A stretch of 64,000 nucleotides of DNA, from contig HF988733.1 in assembly GCA_000431235.1 (NCBI GenBank), forward strand, positions 88,059 to 152,058, written 5' to 3'. The DNA is from Coprobacillus sp. CAG:698 (GTDB lineage: Bacteria; Bacillota_I; Bacilli_A; ML615J-28; CAG-698). Positions 20,782 to 30,121 of this stretch are shown in pieces. Each line of letters begins with the position of its first letter. The first letter of the stretch is position 1. Position numbers and translations under genes: made by a program. The notes beneath the pieces are model-generated. The model was not told the DNA's origin and did no database searches. It worked only from the letters and a program-made list of their open reading frames with translations.

Positions 20782-20810
20782 GTTTATTTTCTTTTTATCT
20801 GAATATAATG
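20782..20810 (+). promoter_or_regulatory. Possible forespore (sigma F/G-type) promoter before the Ca2+ ATPase
   Basis: GTTTA (20782-20786), 14 bases, GAATATAATG (20801-20810) resembles the sigma F pattern GYATA...GGnnAnAHTR with one mismatch in each box. The -10 ends only four bases before the ATG, so a transcript from here would be leaderless. Weak evidence. Confidence 0.3.
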
Positions 20811-20814
20811 AAGT

Positions 20815-23412
20815 ATGAGAAATATTAGTAATGCTTATCAAAAAAATGTAAATGATGTTTTAAAATATTATCAATCATCTGTGAGTGGTTTAAACCAAGA
20901 ATTAGTTTCGAAGAACAAGAACAAATATGGAAGTAATAAAATCCAAGATACTAAACGAAAAAGTATTATAATGGTATTTTTAGAGCAATTTTGTAACTTA
21001 CTAGTTATTGTTTTAATTATTGCTTCTATATTATCGCTATTTACAGGAGGAATAGAAAATACAATAGTTATTCTTGTTGTTATTACATTAAATGCTATTT
21101 TAGGAACATTTGAATATTTCAAAGCTGAAAAAAGCATTGAAAGCTTAAAGGAATTATCTAGTTTAGAAGCATATGTTTTAAGAGATAATAAAAAAATTGT
21201 AATCGATTCCAATGATGTGGTTTGTGGAGATTATGTGTTTTTAAAAAGTGGTGATATTGTACCTAGTGATATTAGAATAATATCCGCTTCATCTTTAGAG
21301 TGCGATGAAAGTATGCTTACTGGCGAGAGTGCATTGTGTGAAAAAAATAGTGAGGTAATTGATAAAGATTTGCCTATCGGTGAAAGAAAAAATATATTAT
21401 ATAGAGGAACGAAAATAATTACTGGTAAAGCAGAAGGTGTAGTATTTTCAGTTGGTACTGATACAGAAATAGGTAAAATATCTTTAATGATGCAAAAGAT
21501 TAAGAAAAAAAAGAGCCCATTAGAAAAAGATATTGATAAATTCAGCAAAGACTTAGCCATAATTATTTTGGTAATTTGTCTTATTGTTTTCTTGATGAGT
21601 GTATATAGACATATCTCTCTTTTAGATTCATTAATGTTTGCTATAAGTTTAGCTGTTGCTGCAATACCAGAAGCCTTGCAAACAATAGTTACTATTGTTC
21701 TTGCGATATCAACTGAAAAAATAGCTAAAGAGAAAGCTATTGTAAAGGATATTAAGGCCTTAGAAACTTTAGGAAATATTGATGTTATATGTACGGATAA
21801 AACAGGAACTCTAACAGAGAATAAAATGATTGTTGAGGGATTTTATTATGATAATCAAGAATTGAGTAGTATCAATAATGAACTTTTTAAAGATGCCTTA
21901 ATACTATGCAACGATAGTAATAATGATAAAAATAGTAAAACTGTAAATACAGATGATGCTATAATTAGATTTTTCAAAGAAGAAGAAGTTTTGAAAACGA
22001 AAGATCAATATCGAAGAATTTATGAGATTCCTTTTTCGTCTAAACGTAAAATGGCTGTTTCGGTTAATCTTTATAAAAAAGATAAAATGATGTTTGTAAA
22101 GGGTGCTAGTGATTTATTGTTAAATGCTTGCATATTATCACATAACGAAAGGAAAAAAATTGAAAAAGTTATTGATGAGAAAAGTGCTAAAGGTTATCGA
22201 GTAATTAGTGTAGCTTATAAAAAGAATCCTAAAGAATATACTATAGATAATTTGACTTTTATTGGTTTAGTCTTTATTGTTGATCCAATAAAAGAAAAAG
22301 CATATGAAACGATAACAGAGTTAAAGAAGTATCATATAAGACCAATTATGATAACTGGTGATCATGTCTTAACTGCTTTGAACATTGCTAGGAAGACAGG
22401 AATAAATGAAGGAAATGATAATTATTTAACAGGGGAAATGCTTGAGAAAATGTCTGATGATGAACTTAAGAACAAACTAGATACAGTTAGTGTTTATGCA
22501 AGAGTATCCCCTAGTGACAAGATTCGAATTGTTACTCTTCTTCAAGAAAAGGGTTATAGTGTCGCTTTTTTAGGCGATGGAGTTAATGATGCACCTGCAA
22601 TAAAAAAGGCTGATGTTGGCGTTTCTATGGGTATTAGCGGAACAGAAGTATCAAAAGAAGCTAGTGATGTAATTTTAATGGATGATAACTTAGCAACGGT
22701 AATGAAAGCAGTAAAAAGAGGAAGAAAGGTGTATCAAAACATCCAAAACGCAATTTTGTTTTTGATTGCTGGAAACATTGCTGGAATTTTTATAGTTTTG
22801 TATACATCTTTATTAAATCTACCAATTCCTTTTGCTCCGGTTCACTTGCTATTTATTAATTTAATAAATGATAGTCTCCCAGCTATAGCCATAGGCATTG
22901 AAGAAGGAAGTGTAGACGAGAGAGAATTATTATATCCTCGTAAGAAGAGTAGTCCCCTACTTTCCCCAAAAGTTGTTAGAAGAATACTTATTGAAGGATT
23001 TTTAATTGCCTTTTTTACAAATTTATCGTATTTATACGGATTAAAGAATGATATGTATGTTTCTCGCACAATGGTTTTTGTTACAATTACAGTTGCAAGG
23101 TTATTTTATAGTTTCAATTGTCGTAATCGAGTTTCTTTTATACTTGCAAATAATCATAAGAAAAAAATCAATAAAACTTTGCTATTTTCAATTGTTGTTG
23201 GACTAGCGCTTGTTAATAGCTTATTATTTGTTGAAGGTTTGCATAAAATGTTTGCTATTGCTTCAGTCGAACTAGAAGAAATTGCCTTTGCTTATATAAT
23301 GGGTTTATTGCCTTATTTGTCAATTCAAATGATTTTCATTGTCAGAGATTTAAATTATAAAAGAAAAAATAAAGAAAAAAAAGTAATTTCTAAAATCAAG
23401 TGTAATGCTTGA
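20815..23412 (+). CDS. P2-type Ca2+-transporting ATPase
   Basis: 865 aa. An N-terminal cation-ATPase domain (SSVSGLNQE...YGSNKI) leads into a core with TGES, phosphorylated Asp328 in CTDKTGTLTE, KGASDLL and GDGVNDAPAI. Ca2+-site residues fit the PacL/SERCA type: Glu in IPEALQ of M4 and Asn/Asp in INLINDSLPA of M6. It pumps Ca2+ out of the cytoplasm. It sits 39 bases after sigF and before spoVA, which imports Ca-dipicolinate into the forespore, so a sporulation role in Ca2+ supply is plausible (inference). No Shine-Dalgarno precedes the ATG. A terminator overlaps the 3' end. Confidence 0.9.
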   Translation: MRNISNAYQKNVNDVLKYYQSSVSGLNQELVSKNKNKYGSNKIQDTKRKSIIMVFLEQFCNLLVIVLIIASILSLFTGGIENTIVILVVITLNAILGTFEYFKAEKSIESLKELSSLEAYVLRDNKKIVIDSNDVVCGDYVFLKSGDIVPSDIRIISASSLECDESMLTGESALCEKNSEVIDKDLPIGERKNILYRGTKIITGKAEGVVFSVGTDTEIGKISLMMQKIKKKKSPLEKDIDKFSKDLAIIILVICLIVFLMSVYRHISLLDSLMFAISLAVAAIPEALQTIVTIVLAISTEKIAKEKAIVKDIKALETLGNIDVICTDKTGTLTENKMIVEGFYYDNQELSSINNELFKDALILCNDSNNDKNSKTVNTDDAIIRFFKEEEVLKTKDQYRRIYEIPFSSKRKMAVSVNLYKKDKMMFVKGASDLLLNACILSHNERKKIEKVIDEKSAKGYRVISVAYKKNPKEYTIDNLTFIGLVFIVDPIKEKAYETITELKKYHIRPIMITGDHVLTALNIARKTGINEGNDNYLTGEMLEKMSDDELKNKLDTVSVYARVSPSDKIRIVTLLQEKGYSVAFLGDGVNDAPAIKKADVGVSMGISGTEVSKEASDVILMDDNLATVMKAVKRGRKVYQNIQNAILFLIAGNIAGIFIVLYTSLLNLPIPFAPVHLLFINLINDSLPAIAIGIEEGSVDERELLYPRKKSSPLLSPKVVRRILIEGFLIAFFTNLSYLYGLKNDMYVSRTMVFVTITVARLFYSFNCRNRVSFILANNHKKKINKTLLFSIVVGLALVNSLLFVEGLHKMFAIASVELEEIAFAYIMGLLPYLSIQMIFIVRDLNYKRKNKEKKVISKIKCNA

Positions 23413-23420
23413 TTTTTTTG
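23392..23420 (+). terminator. Terminator overlapping the end of the Ca2+ ATPase gene
   Basis: AAAATCAAG (23392-23400) pairs with CTTGATTTT (23408-23416) with a 7-base loop and a T-run. The TGA stop at 23410-23412 lies within the 3' arm. Confidence 0.8.
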
Positions 23421-23423
23421 CTT

Positions 23424-23452
23424 GTATAAAACTATATATTCATGAAATAATA
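23424..23452 (+). promoter_or_regulatory. Probable forespore-specific (sigma F/G) promoter of the spoVA operon
   Basis: GTATA (23424-23428), 14 bases, TGAAATAATA (23443-23452) matches GYATA...GGnnAnAHTR at every fixed position but one. It lies between a terminator and spoVAC; spoVA operons are sigma G-dependent in Bacillus. Confidence 0.5.
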
Positions 23453-23470
23453 AGATAAAGTGGTGATTAA

Positions 23471-23920
23471 ATGGAAGATTTTAATTTAAAGGATAAACTT
23501 GAAAAAATTAAAAAGAATGAGCCTAAAAGAAACATTTTAAAAAATAGTCTAAAAGCTTTTTTAGTTGGCGGAATAATTTGTGCTTTATGCGAAATAATTT
23601 TTATGCTTTATCATATGAAGTTTGATAAAGATGTTTCTAATAGTTATACAATTCTTACGATTATTTTTATAGCTGCCATACTTACTAGTTTTGGTATTTA
23701 TGATCGTATTGGTCAATTTGCTGGATGTGGATCGATTGTTCCCATAACAGGATTTGCCAATTCAATGACTTCTTCAGCAATAGAATCACATAGTGAAGGT
23801 TTAGTTTTAGGAGTTTTAAATAATATTTTTAAACTTGCTGGAAGTGTTATTTCAGTATCGATTATATGTGGAGTTATAAGTGGTTTAATCAGATATCTTG
23901 GAGGTGTAATTTTTGGGTAA
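23471..23920 (+). CDS. spoVAC: Stage V sporulation protein AC
   Basis: 149 aa inner-membrane protein with about four membrane helices. It has the family landmarks FLVGGIICALCE and the GxGSIVPITGFANSMTSSAIE segment (about residues 88-108). SpoVAC is part of the channel that moves Ca-dipicolinic acid across the spore inner membrane during sporulation and germination. It is first in spoVAC-AD-AE and overlaps spoVAD by 8 bases. GTGGTGA precedes the ATG. Confidence 0.93.
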   Translation: MEDFNLKDKLEKIKKNEPKRNILKNSLKAFLVGGIICALCEIIFMLYHMKFDKDVSNSYTILTIIFIAAILTSFGIYDRIGQFAGCGSIVPITGFANSMTSSAIESHSEGLVLGVLNNIFKLAGSVISVSIICGVISGLIRYLGGVIFG

Positions 23921-24917
23921 GGTTGGTAAAAGTAGTTATCTTTTTCATAACGTTTATATAAAAAGTTTTTCATCTGTAGTTGGTCTTAAAGAATATAATG
24001 GTCCAATTGGAAAATATTTTGATGAACATTTTGATTCTTTATTAGTTGATGGTGAAAAAAGTTTTGAAAAATCAGAGATTGCAATGAATAAAAAATCAAT
24101 AAGCCTTTGCTTAACAAAAGCTAATTTATCAGAAAATGATGTCAATGTTTGTTTTGCAGGTGATTTAAATAATCAGATATCAATAAGTAGTTATACTTTA
24201 CGTGATATAAATATTCCTTTCATTGGAATATTTGCTGCGTGTTCAACTTGCACTTTAGGAATAATTAATTCAGCGTTTTACCTTGAAAATAATGGTTCGT
24301 ATGCACTTTCATGTACTTCAAGTCATAATTGTACTGCTGAGAGACAATTCCGATATCCGAATGAATATGGGACTCAACGGGCTGAAACGTATACTTCGAC
24401 TGTAACAGGTGCTAGTAGTATTTTACTAACTAACGAAAAGACAAATTTAGTTGTACGCAGAGCAACAATTGGTCGCGTTGTTGATGGAAATTTTAAAGAT
24501 AGTCAAGATATGGGTAGAGCTATGGCACCTAGTGCGTATCATACAATAAAAAGGCATTTACTTGATTTTAATTTGACCATTGATGAATATGATAAAATCT
24601 TTACAGGAGATTTATCAACTTATGGAAGTAAATTGTTAATAGATTTATTCAAAGAAGATGGGATTGATATTTCCAATAAATATGAAGACTGTGGGAACAT
24701 AATCTATGATAAAGAAAATCAAGAGGTTATGTCTGGTGGTAGTGGATGCGGCTGTGTAGGAGTTGTTTTAAGTGGATATATTCTCAAAAAATTACTATCA
24801 CATGAATATAAAAAAGTATTAGTTTGTGCAACAGGAGCCCTAATGAATCCTATTATGCTTGCCCAAAAAGAAACAATACCTTCAATATGTCATGCTGTTT
24901 CTATTGAGGTGATGTAA
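23913..24917 (+). CDS. spoVAD: Stage V sporulation protein AD
   Basis: 334 aa soluble protein with a thiolase/ketosynthase-like fold. VFCAGDLNNQI-type and FAACSTCTLGI segments, SHNCTAERQFRYPNEYG and the C-terminal GSGCGCVGVVL block are typical of SpoVAD, the dipicolinic-acid-binding subunit. The start is TTG at 23913: GGAGGTG ends 6 bases upstream, and no ATG is available nearby. It overlaps spoVAC at the start and shares TAATG with spoVAE at the end. Confidence 0.93.
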   Translation: MGKVGKSSYLFHNVYIKSFSSVVGLKEYNGPIGKYFDEHFDSLLVDGEKSFEKSEIAMNKKSISLCLTKANLSENDVNVCFAGDLNNQISISSYTLRDINIPFIGIFAACSTCTLGIINSAFYLENNGSYALSCTSSHNCTAERQFRYPNEYGTQRAETYTSTVTGASSILLTNEKTNLVVRRATIGRVVDGNFKDSQDMGRAMAPSAYHTIKRHLLDFNLTIDEYDKIFTGDLSTYGSKLLIDLFKEDGIDISNKYEDCGNIIYDKENQEVMSGGSGCGCVGVVLSGYILKKLLSHEYKKVLVCATGALMNPIMLAQKETIPSICHAVSIEVM

Positions 24918-25267
24918 TGGTTATACTTTATGCTTTTTTGGTTGGCGGATTGATTTGTGCTATAGCGCAAATTATAATGGATAAATTAAAAATAATGCCT
25001 ATTTACGTAACTTGTCTTTTAGTAGTTATTGGAGCACTATTAGATTTCTTCAGTATATATGATAAACTAGTGGAATTTGCCCATATGGGAGCAATGATAC
25101 CAATTTCTTCATTTGGACATGCAATATGTCATGGAGTATACGAAGAAATACAAACAAGTGGATTTATGGGTATTTTTACAGGAATCTTTAAAAACGTAAA
25201 TGTTGGAATAACAAGTGCCATATTTTTTGCATTTATAGCTGGTATTCTTGTAAAGCCAAAAGGATAA
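24917..25267 (+). CDS. spoVAE: Stage V sporulation protein AE
   Basis: 116 aa membrane protein related to SpoVAC. LVGGLICAIAQIIMDK and a GAMIPISSFGHAICHG segment repeat the SpoVAC landmarks. It corresponds to SpoVAEb-type proteins of the Ca-DPA channel. Its ATG overlaps the spoVAD stop (TAATG), with AGGTGAT just upstream. The operon here consists only of the AC-AD-AE core, the minimal set seen in many Bacillota. Confidence 0.92.
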   Translation: MVILYAFLVGGLICAIAQIIMDKLKIMPIYVTCLLVVIGALLDFFSIYDKLVEFAHMGAMIPISSFGHAICHGVYEEIQTSGFMGIFTGIFKNVNVGITSAIFFAFIAGILVKPKG

Positions 25268-25283
25268 GAAAGGAGGTAAAATC

Positions 25284-25616
25284 ATGCCAAAATTAAGATG
25301 TAGTGTTAACAAATGTATGTATAATCAAAGTCGTTATTGCATGCGTAACCGAATTCATATTCAAGGAAGTCAAGCTATATATGAGGACGAAACTCAATGT
25401 GGAACATTTAAGTTAGCTCCAGAAAAAGACTTTAAAAACATGGATACAGAATTTGCTTATATGGATGAAGCTAATGAACATTTAAGTATTAATTGTGATT
25501 GCGTAAAATGTAAGTATAACGAAAATGATCTTTGTCATAAAGAGAATGTTAAAATAAGCGGATCTAACGCTGATTGCCGTCAAGATACTGTTTGCGAATC
25601 ATTTGAGAAAAAATAA
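25284..25616 (+). CDS. DUF1540 protein with two Cys-rich repeats
   Basis: 110 aa. Two copies of the DUF1540 pattern are visible: C-x5-C-x3-N...YC...I.I.G...C.TF at residues 6-45 and DCVKCKYNENDLC...CESF near the C-terminus. Each carries a conserved set of cysteines likely to bind metal. The protein is soluble and small. It follows spoVAE by 16 bases with a strong AAGGAGG site and probably shares the forespore transcript. DUF1540 proteins are common in spore-formers but have no settled role. A terminator follows. Confidence 0.85.
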   Translation: MPKLRCSVNKCMYNQSRYCMRNRIHIQGSQAIYEDETQCGTFKLAPEKDFKNMDTEFAYMDEANEHLSINCDCVKCKYNENDLCHKENVKISGSNADCRQDTVCESFEKK

Positions 25617-25623
25617 ATAAGTT

Positions 25624-25655
25624 GATGCGAGACAATATTCGTCTTGCATCTTTTT
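25624..25655 (+). terminator. Terminator after DUF1540 gene
   Basis: GATGCGAGAC (25624-25633) pairs with GTCTTGCATC (25641-25650), one G.T pair, followed by TTTTT. Confidence 0.85.
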
Positions 25656-25675
25656 AAATTATTAAATCCTTTGTC

Positions 25676-25704
25676 TTTACATTTATTTAAAACTATGATA
25701 AAAT
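25676..25704 (+). promoter_or_regulatory. Promoter of the rnj-alaS-ruvX-DUF1292 operon
   Basis: TTTACA (25676-25681), 17 bases, TAAAAT (25699-25704), with an extended -10 (TGATAAAAT). Confidence 0.65.
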
Positions 25705-25739
25705 AATATAAATAAAATTAACGAAAACGGAGAATGAAA

Positions 25740-27422
25740 ATGAGTAAAATAAAGTTTTGTGCATTAGGAGGATTAGGAGAGAACGGAAAAAATCTATATG
25801 TTGTAAGTGTAGATGGGAAATTTTTTGTTTTAGATGCTGGAATCAAATATCCAAGTGTGGATTTATATGGTGTTGATGCTGTAATTCCCGACTTTGAATA
25901 TCTTGTTGATAACAAAGAAAAAGTATTTGGAATCTTTGTTTCCCATGGCCATGAAGAAAATTGTGGAGCTATTCCTGAACTTTTAAAGGCTTTACAAGTT
26001 CCTGTTTATGGTTCACATTTTACAATTTCAATAATCGAACAAATGCTTATTGAAAAAGGAATGAAAGTAGAAGACTACAAACTATTTCGCATAAATGATG
26101 ATAAAGAATTAAAATTCGGAAATGTTTCAGTTACATTCTTCTATACAACTCATAGCGTTCCTGAAAGTTTAGGTGTGTCTATTAACACTGTAGATGGATC
26201 AGTTGTTTATATTCCTGATTTTTCATTAGGCTTTACAAAAGATTATCATTATCAAACTTCATTTAATAAATTAAGTGAGATTTCTAAAAACAAATGTTTA
26301 ATGCTTTGTGCTGAAAGTTTAGGCGTAAATAATTTTAATAGAGTTAAAAATGATTATAATTTTAATCATATCGTAAATGATGCATTACAAGACAAAAACA
26401 GAGTAATCTTTACTATGTTTTCTTCTGATTTAAATCGTATTCAAAAAGTTGTTGATTTATGCATAAAAAATAAACGTAAAGTTGCTATTATAGGTCGTAA
26501 AGTACAAAGAATTGTTAATGTTGCTATGAATACAGATTATTTAAAAATTCCTAGTGAGAATTTAGTTAATTTACGTTTCTTAGATGAAAGAGTAACTAAT
26601 GAATATGAGGATTTAGCAGTTATAATAACTGGTATACGCCATGAACCATTCTTTATGTTACAAAGAATGATGAATGATCAAGATAAATTAATAAAAATCA
26701 GTAAAAGAGATACAGTAGTTACTATATGTCCTCCTGCAGTGGGAACAGAAAAAATGGCAACAAGAGTATTAGATCAATTAAGTAAAATTGGTTCAAAAGT
26801 GATAAATATTTCTCGAACAAACTTAAGAAGTTCGCATGCTGATAGTGAAGATTTAAAACTTGTTTATCAAATTCTTAAACCACAATACATTGTACCAGTA
26901 ATTGGTGAATATCGTCATCAGTATTTACATAAAAACATTGCTATTGATGCAGGGTATAGTGAAGACAAAATTCTTGTTTTAGATAATGGCCGCCAAATTG
27001 TTTTTGAAAATGGTATACTCTCAAAAACAATAGATAAAGTACCTGTATCTGATGTTTTAGTAGATGGAAGTGTAATTGGTGATATAAATGAAGTTGTTTT
27101 AAAAGATCGTGAACAACTATCAGAAGAAGGAGCAATGCTTGTTGTTACAAATATAGATTCTAAGAGATGCCGTGTAATCTCTGGTCCTAGTGTTTATACT
27201 AAGGGATTTAGAACATTTGTAGAGTTTCAAAGAGTACAGGCCGCAATTGCTAATGTCACATTAGAAACGATAAATATGATATTTAGAACAAGAGAAGTTA
27301 TTGATTGGAACGAATTAAAAAATATGATACGTGAAAATTGTACTCGTGAAGTACGTGTAATAACACGTAAATCACCAATAGTTATCCCCGTAATTATCGA
27401 TATAAATGGAGAAGATTTATGA
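25740..27422 (+). CDS. Ribonuclease J-like protein with degenerate metal site (J2-type)
   Basis: 560 aa metallo-beta-lactamase/beta-CASP protein with RNase J architecture: GGLGENGKNLYVV, LDAGIKYPSVDLYGVD, the beta-CASP domain, HADSEDLK and a C-terminal domain. The metal-binding HxHxDH motif reads H69-G-H-E-E-N74, so the Asp and last His are lost, and the later HGEYR motif reads IGEYR. This is the pattern of a J2-type partner with little own nuclease activity that works with a J1 subunit encoded elsewhere. ATG 25740 is preferred over 25734 because GGAGA lies 6 bases before it. An ATGA overlap couples it to alaS. Confidence 0.85.
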   Translation: MSKIKFCALGGLGENGKNLYVVSVDGKFFVLDAGIKYPSVDLYGVDAVIPDFEYLVDNKEKVFGIFVSHGHEENCGAIPELLKALQVPVYGSHFTISIIEQMLIEKGMKVEDYKLFRINDDKELKFGNVSVTFFYTTHSVPESLGVSINTVDGSVVYIPDFSLGFTKDYHYQTSFNKLSEISKNKCLMLCAESLGVNNFNRVKNDYNFNHIVNDALQDKNRVIFTMFSSDLNRIQKVVDLCIKNKRKVAIIGRKVQRIVNVAMNTDYLKIPSENLVNLRFLDERVTNEYEDLAVIITGIRHEPFFMLQRMMNDQDKLIKISKRDTVVTICPPAVGTEKMATRVLDQLSKIGSKVINISRTNLRSSHADSEDLKLVYQILKPQYIVPVIGEYRHQYLHKNIAIDAGYSEDKILVLDNGRQIVFENGILSKTIDKVPVSDVLVDGSVIGDINEVVLKDREQLSEEGAMLVVTNIDSKRCRVISGPSVYTKGFRTFVEFQRVQAAIANVTLETINMIFRTREVIDWNELKNMIRENCTREVRVITRKSPIVIPVIIDINGEDL

Positions 27423-30121
27423 AATATTTAAAAAGTTATGAAATAAGACAAATGTGGTTAGACTTTTGGAAAAGCAAAGGTCATGAAGTTTTCCCAAGTG
27501 CTTCATTAATTCCTGTAAATGATCCTACTCTTTTATGGATTAATGCTGGAGTTGCTCCTTTAAAGAAATTCTTTGATGGACGTGAAGTACCAACAAACAG
27601 ACGCATTTGTAATGCTCAAAAGGCAATCAGAACTAATGATATAGATAATGTTGGAAGAACAGCTCGCCATCATACTTTCTTTGAAATGTTAGGCAATTTT
27701 TCAATTGGTGATTATTTTAGAAAAGAAGCATTGACTTGGGCTTTTGAAATATTGACAAGTGAAAAATGGTTTGGTTTTGACATTAATAAGTTGTATTTTA
27801 CAATTTATCCAGATGATAAAGAATCATATGAATTATGGACAAAACTAGGTGTTGATCCCACACATATTATCCCTTTAAAAGATAACTTTTGGGAAATTGG
27901 TGAAGGACCATGTGGACCAGATAGTGAAATCTTCTATGATCGTGGTGAAAAATATGATCCTCAAGGCTTGGGAATCAAATTATTAAAAGAAGATATTGAA
28001 AACGATCGATATATTGAAATATGGAATATTGTATTTAGTCAATTTAATTCTGATCCTAAACTTAAACGAGAAGAATATAAAGAATTACCAAGTAAAAACA
28101 TTGATACAGGTATGGGCCTTGAGAGAATGGCTTGTATAATTCAAGGTGCAGAAACAAATTATGAAACAGATTTGTTTATGCCACTTATAAATAAACTTGA
28201 AGAAATGACAAATGTAAAATATGAAGGACAAATGGCCTTTAAGGTAATAGCTGATCATATTCGTAGTGTAACATTTGCAATTAGTGATGGTGCTAATTTA
28301 TCTAATGAAGGAAGAGGATACGTTCTACGTCGTATTCTTCGTCGTGCTTGCCGATATGGTAAAATACTTGGTATGCATAAACCATTTATGTATAATTTAG
28401 TTGATATAGTTTGTGATATTATGAAACCATATTATCCATATCTAGAAAATCAAAAAGAAATGGTTAAGAAAATTATCAAAACAGAAGAAGAAAAATTCTT
28501 GCAAACACTTGAAACTGGTGAAAAGAAGTTAAATGACTATTTGAATAGTAATAATGTAGTTTCTAAAGAATTTGCTTTCTTGTTATATGATACTTTTGGA
28601 TTTCCAATAGAGTTAACTCAGGAAGTTGCTTCTGAAAAAAATGCAACAGTTGATTTAGAAGGTTTTAAAGATTTACTAGCTAAACAAAAGGCAAGTTCTA
28701 AAGGAGCACGAGTAAATCAAGAATCAATGAATTTGCAAAATGAAGATATGCTTAACTTTAAAAAGGAATCACTATTTGTTGGCTACGACACTTTAAGTTG
28801 TGATAGTCATATTATTGGCGTGTTCAAGGATGGGAAATCTGTTCAAAAGGCAAGTGGTGTCTTAACACTAGTATTTGATAAGACTTGTTTTTATGCAACT
28901 AGTGGAGGACAAATAGGTGACCAAGGTAAAGTAATTTATGATAATAAAGAGTTTGCTGTTTTAGATTCTTTCAATATGCCTAATACACAACATGCTGTAA
29001 AAATTGATACTAAAGATTATGTTATAGATATAAATAAACAAGATAAAGTCACATTAAAAGTTGATGAAAAGATAAGATTATTAACATCATGTAATCATTC
29101 AGGAACACATTTACTTAACGAAAGTTTAAGAAAAGTGTTAGGATCTCATGTAAAACAACAAGGTTCTAGTGTTAATTCTGAATCATTACGTTTCGATTTT
29201 AATAATTTCTCACTACCAACTGATAAAGAACTTCTTGAAGCAGAAGACCTTGTAAATAAAGAAATCGTTAAGGCAAGTGATGTAAGTATTGTTACATTGC
29301 CTCTTGAAGAAGCAAAAAAACTTGGTGTTCAAGCTGTATTTGGAGAAAAATATGGTAAGGAAGTTCGTGTAGTAACAATTGGCTTCTCTAAGGAATTATG
29401 TGGAGGAACACACGTTAAAAATACAAAAGATATTCAAAAACTTGCTGTCTTAAGTGTTGAAAGTAAAGGCTCAGGCATTTTTAGAGTAGAGTGTGTCACT
29501 GGCTCAGAAGCAAGTATTTCTGAAAAAATTGAACAATATGTTCAAGAAATTAAAAAAGAAATTAATGAATTACGAAATAAAGCAAATAATATAATTGTCG
29601 AGGCAAATAATCAAGGTATTAAACTAAATGCACCTATAGTAAAAGAAACAATAAATAAAGCAAGTTATCAAACAATAATTGATTATCGTAATGAACTTGC
29701 TTCCTTAAAAGAAGTTGTTAAAGATTTAGATAAAGATTTCACTAAACAAAAACGTGAAAAGAACACATTAAATCCTGAAGATTATCTTCCATATACAATA
29801 AAGATATCTGGAAATAATATATTAATTTTCAAAGTTAATGATGCTGATGCTAATACAGTTAAAGATTTAGTTGATAAATTATCAGATAAATTAGATGATA
29901 GTTTTATATTAGCTTGTAATATTGCTTCAAATAAAATATTATTTATTGCCAAAAGTAAAATTAAAGAACTTAAAGCTGGAGAAATTGTTAAAACTGCAGC
30001 TGCTGTTACAAAAGGTGGCGGAGGCGGTCGTGATGATTTTGCTCAAGCAGGTGGAAAAGACTTAGAGAAAGTTGACGAAGCTTTAAGTACTGTTAAAGAA
30101 TTTATTGAGGGCAAGCTATGA
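27419..30121 (+). CDS. alaS: Alanine-tRNA ligase
   Basis: 900 aa, full length. The class II catalytic core (residues 1-430) has the RTARHHTFFEMLGNFS and GMGLERM motifs. The editing domain carries its zinc ligands in HSGTHLLNESL and CGGTHVKN. The C-Ala oligomerisation domain ends with a glycine-rich GGGGGRDDFAQAGG. It charges tRNA-Ala and hydrolyses Ser/Gly mischarged products. It is coupled by ATGA overlaps to the RNase J-like gene upstream and to ruvX downstream. I found no T-box leader in front of the operon. Confidence 0.96.
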   Translation: MKYLKSYEIRQMWLDFWKSKGHEVFPSASLIPVNDPTLLWINAGVAPLKKFFDGREVPTNRRICNAQKAIRTNDIDNVGRTARHHTFFEMLGNFSIGDYFRKEALTWAFEILTSEKWFGFDINKLYFTIYPDDKESYELWTKLGVDPTHIIPLKDNFWEIGEGPCGPDSEIFYDRGEKYDPQGLGIKLLKEDIENDRYIEIWNIVFSQFNSDPKLKREEYKELPSKNIDTGMGLERMACIIQGAETNYETDLFMPLINKLEEMTNVKYEGQMAFKVIADHIRSVTFAISDGANLSNEGRGYVLRRILRRACRYGKILGMHKPFMYNLVDIVCDIMKPYYPYLENQKEMVKKIIKTEEEKFLQTLETGEKKLNDYLNSNNVVSKEFAFLLYDTFGFPIELTQEVASEKNATVDLEGFKDLLAKQKASSKGARVNQESMNLQNEDMLNFKKESLFVGYDTLSCDSHIIGVFKDGKSVQKASGVLTLVFDKTCFYATSGGQIGDQGKVIYDNKEFAVLDSFNMPNTQHAVKIDTKDYVIDINKQDKVTLKVDEKIRLLTSCNHSGTHLLNESLRKVLGSHVKQQGSSVNSESLRFDFNNFSLPTDKELLEAEDLVNKEIVKASDVSIVTLPLEEAKKLGVQAVFGEKYGKEVRVVTIGFSKELCGGTHVKNTKDIQKLAVLSVESKGSGIFRVECVTGSEASISEKIEQYVQEIKKEINELRNKANNIIVEANNQGIKLNAPIVKETINKASYQTIIDYRNELASLKEVVKDLDKDFTKQKREKNTLNPEDYLPYTIKISGNNILIFKVNDADANTVKDLVDKLSDKLDDSFILACNIASNKILFIAKSKIKELKAGEIVKTAAAVTKGGGGGRDDFAQAGGKDLEKVDEALSTVKEFIEGKL

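Noticed and set aside
25640..25740. T-box or other leader before the alaS operon
   Set aside because: The distance from promoter to start is about 35 bases, too short for a T-box, and no T-box motif is present.
26941..27135. Minus-strand ORF rich in Leu and His inside the RNase J-like gene
   Set aside because: Composition mirrors antisense of a conserved domain; no start signals.
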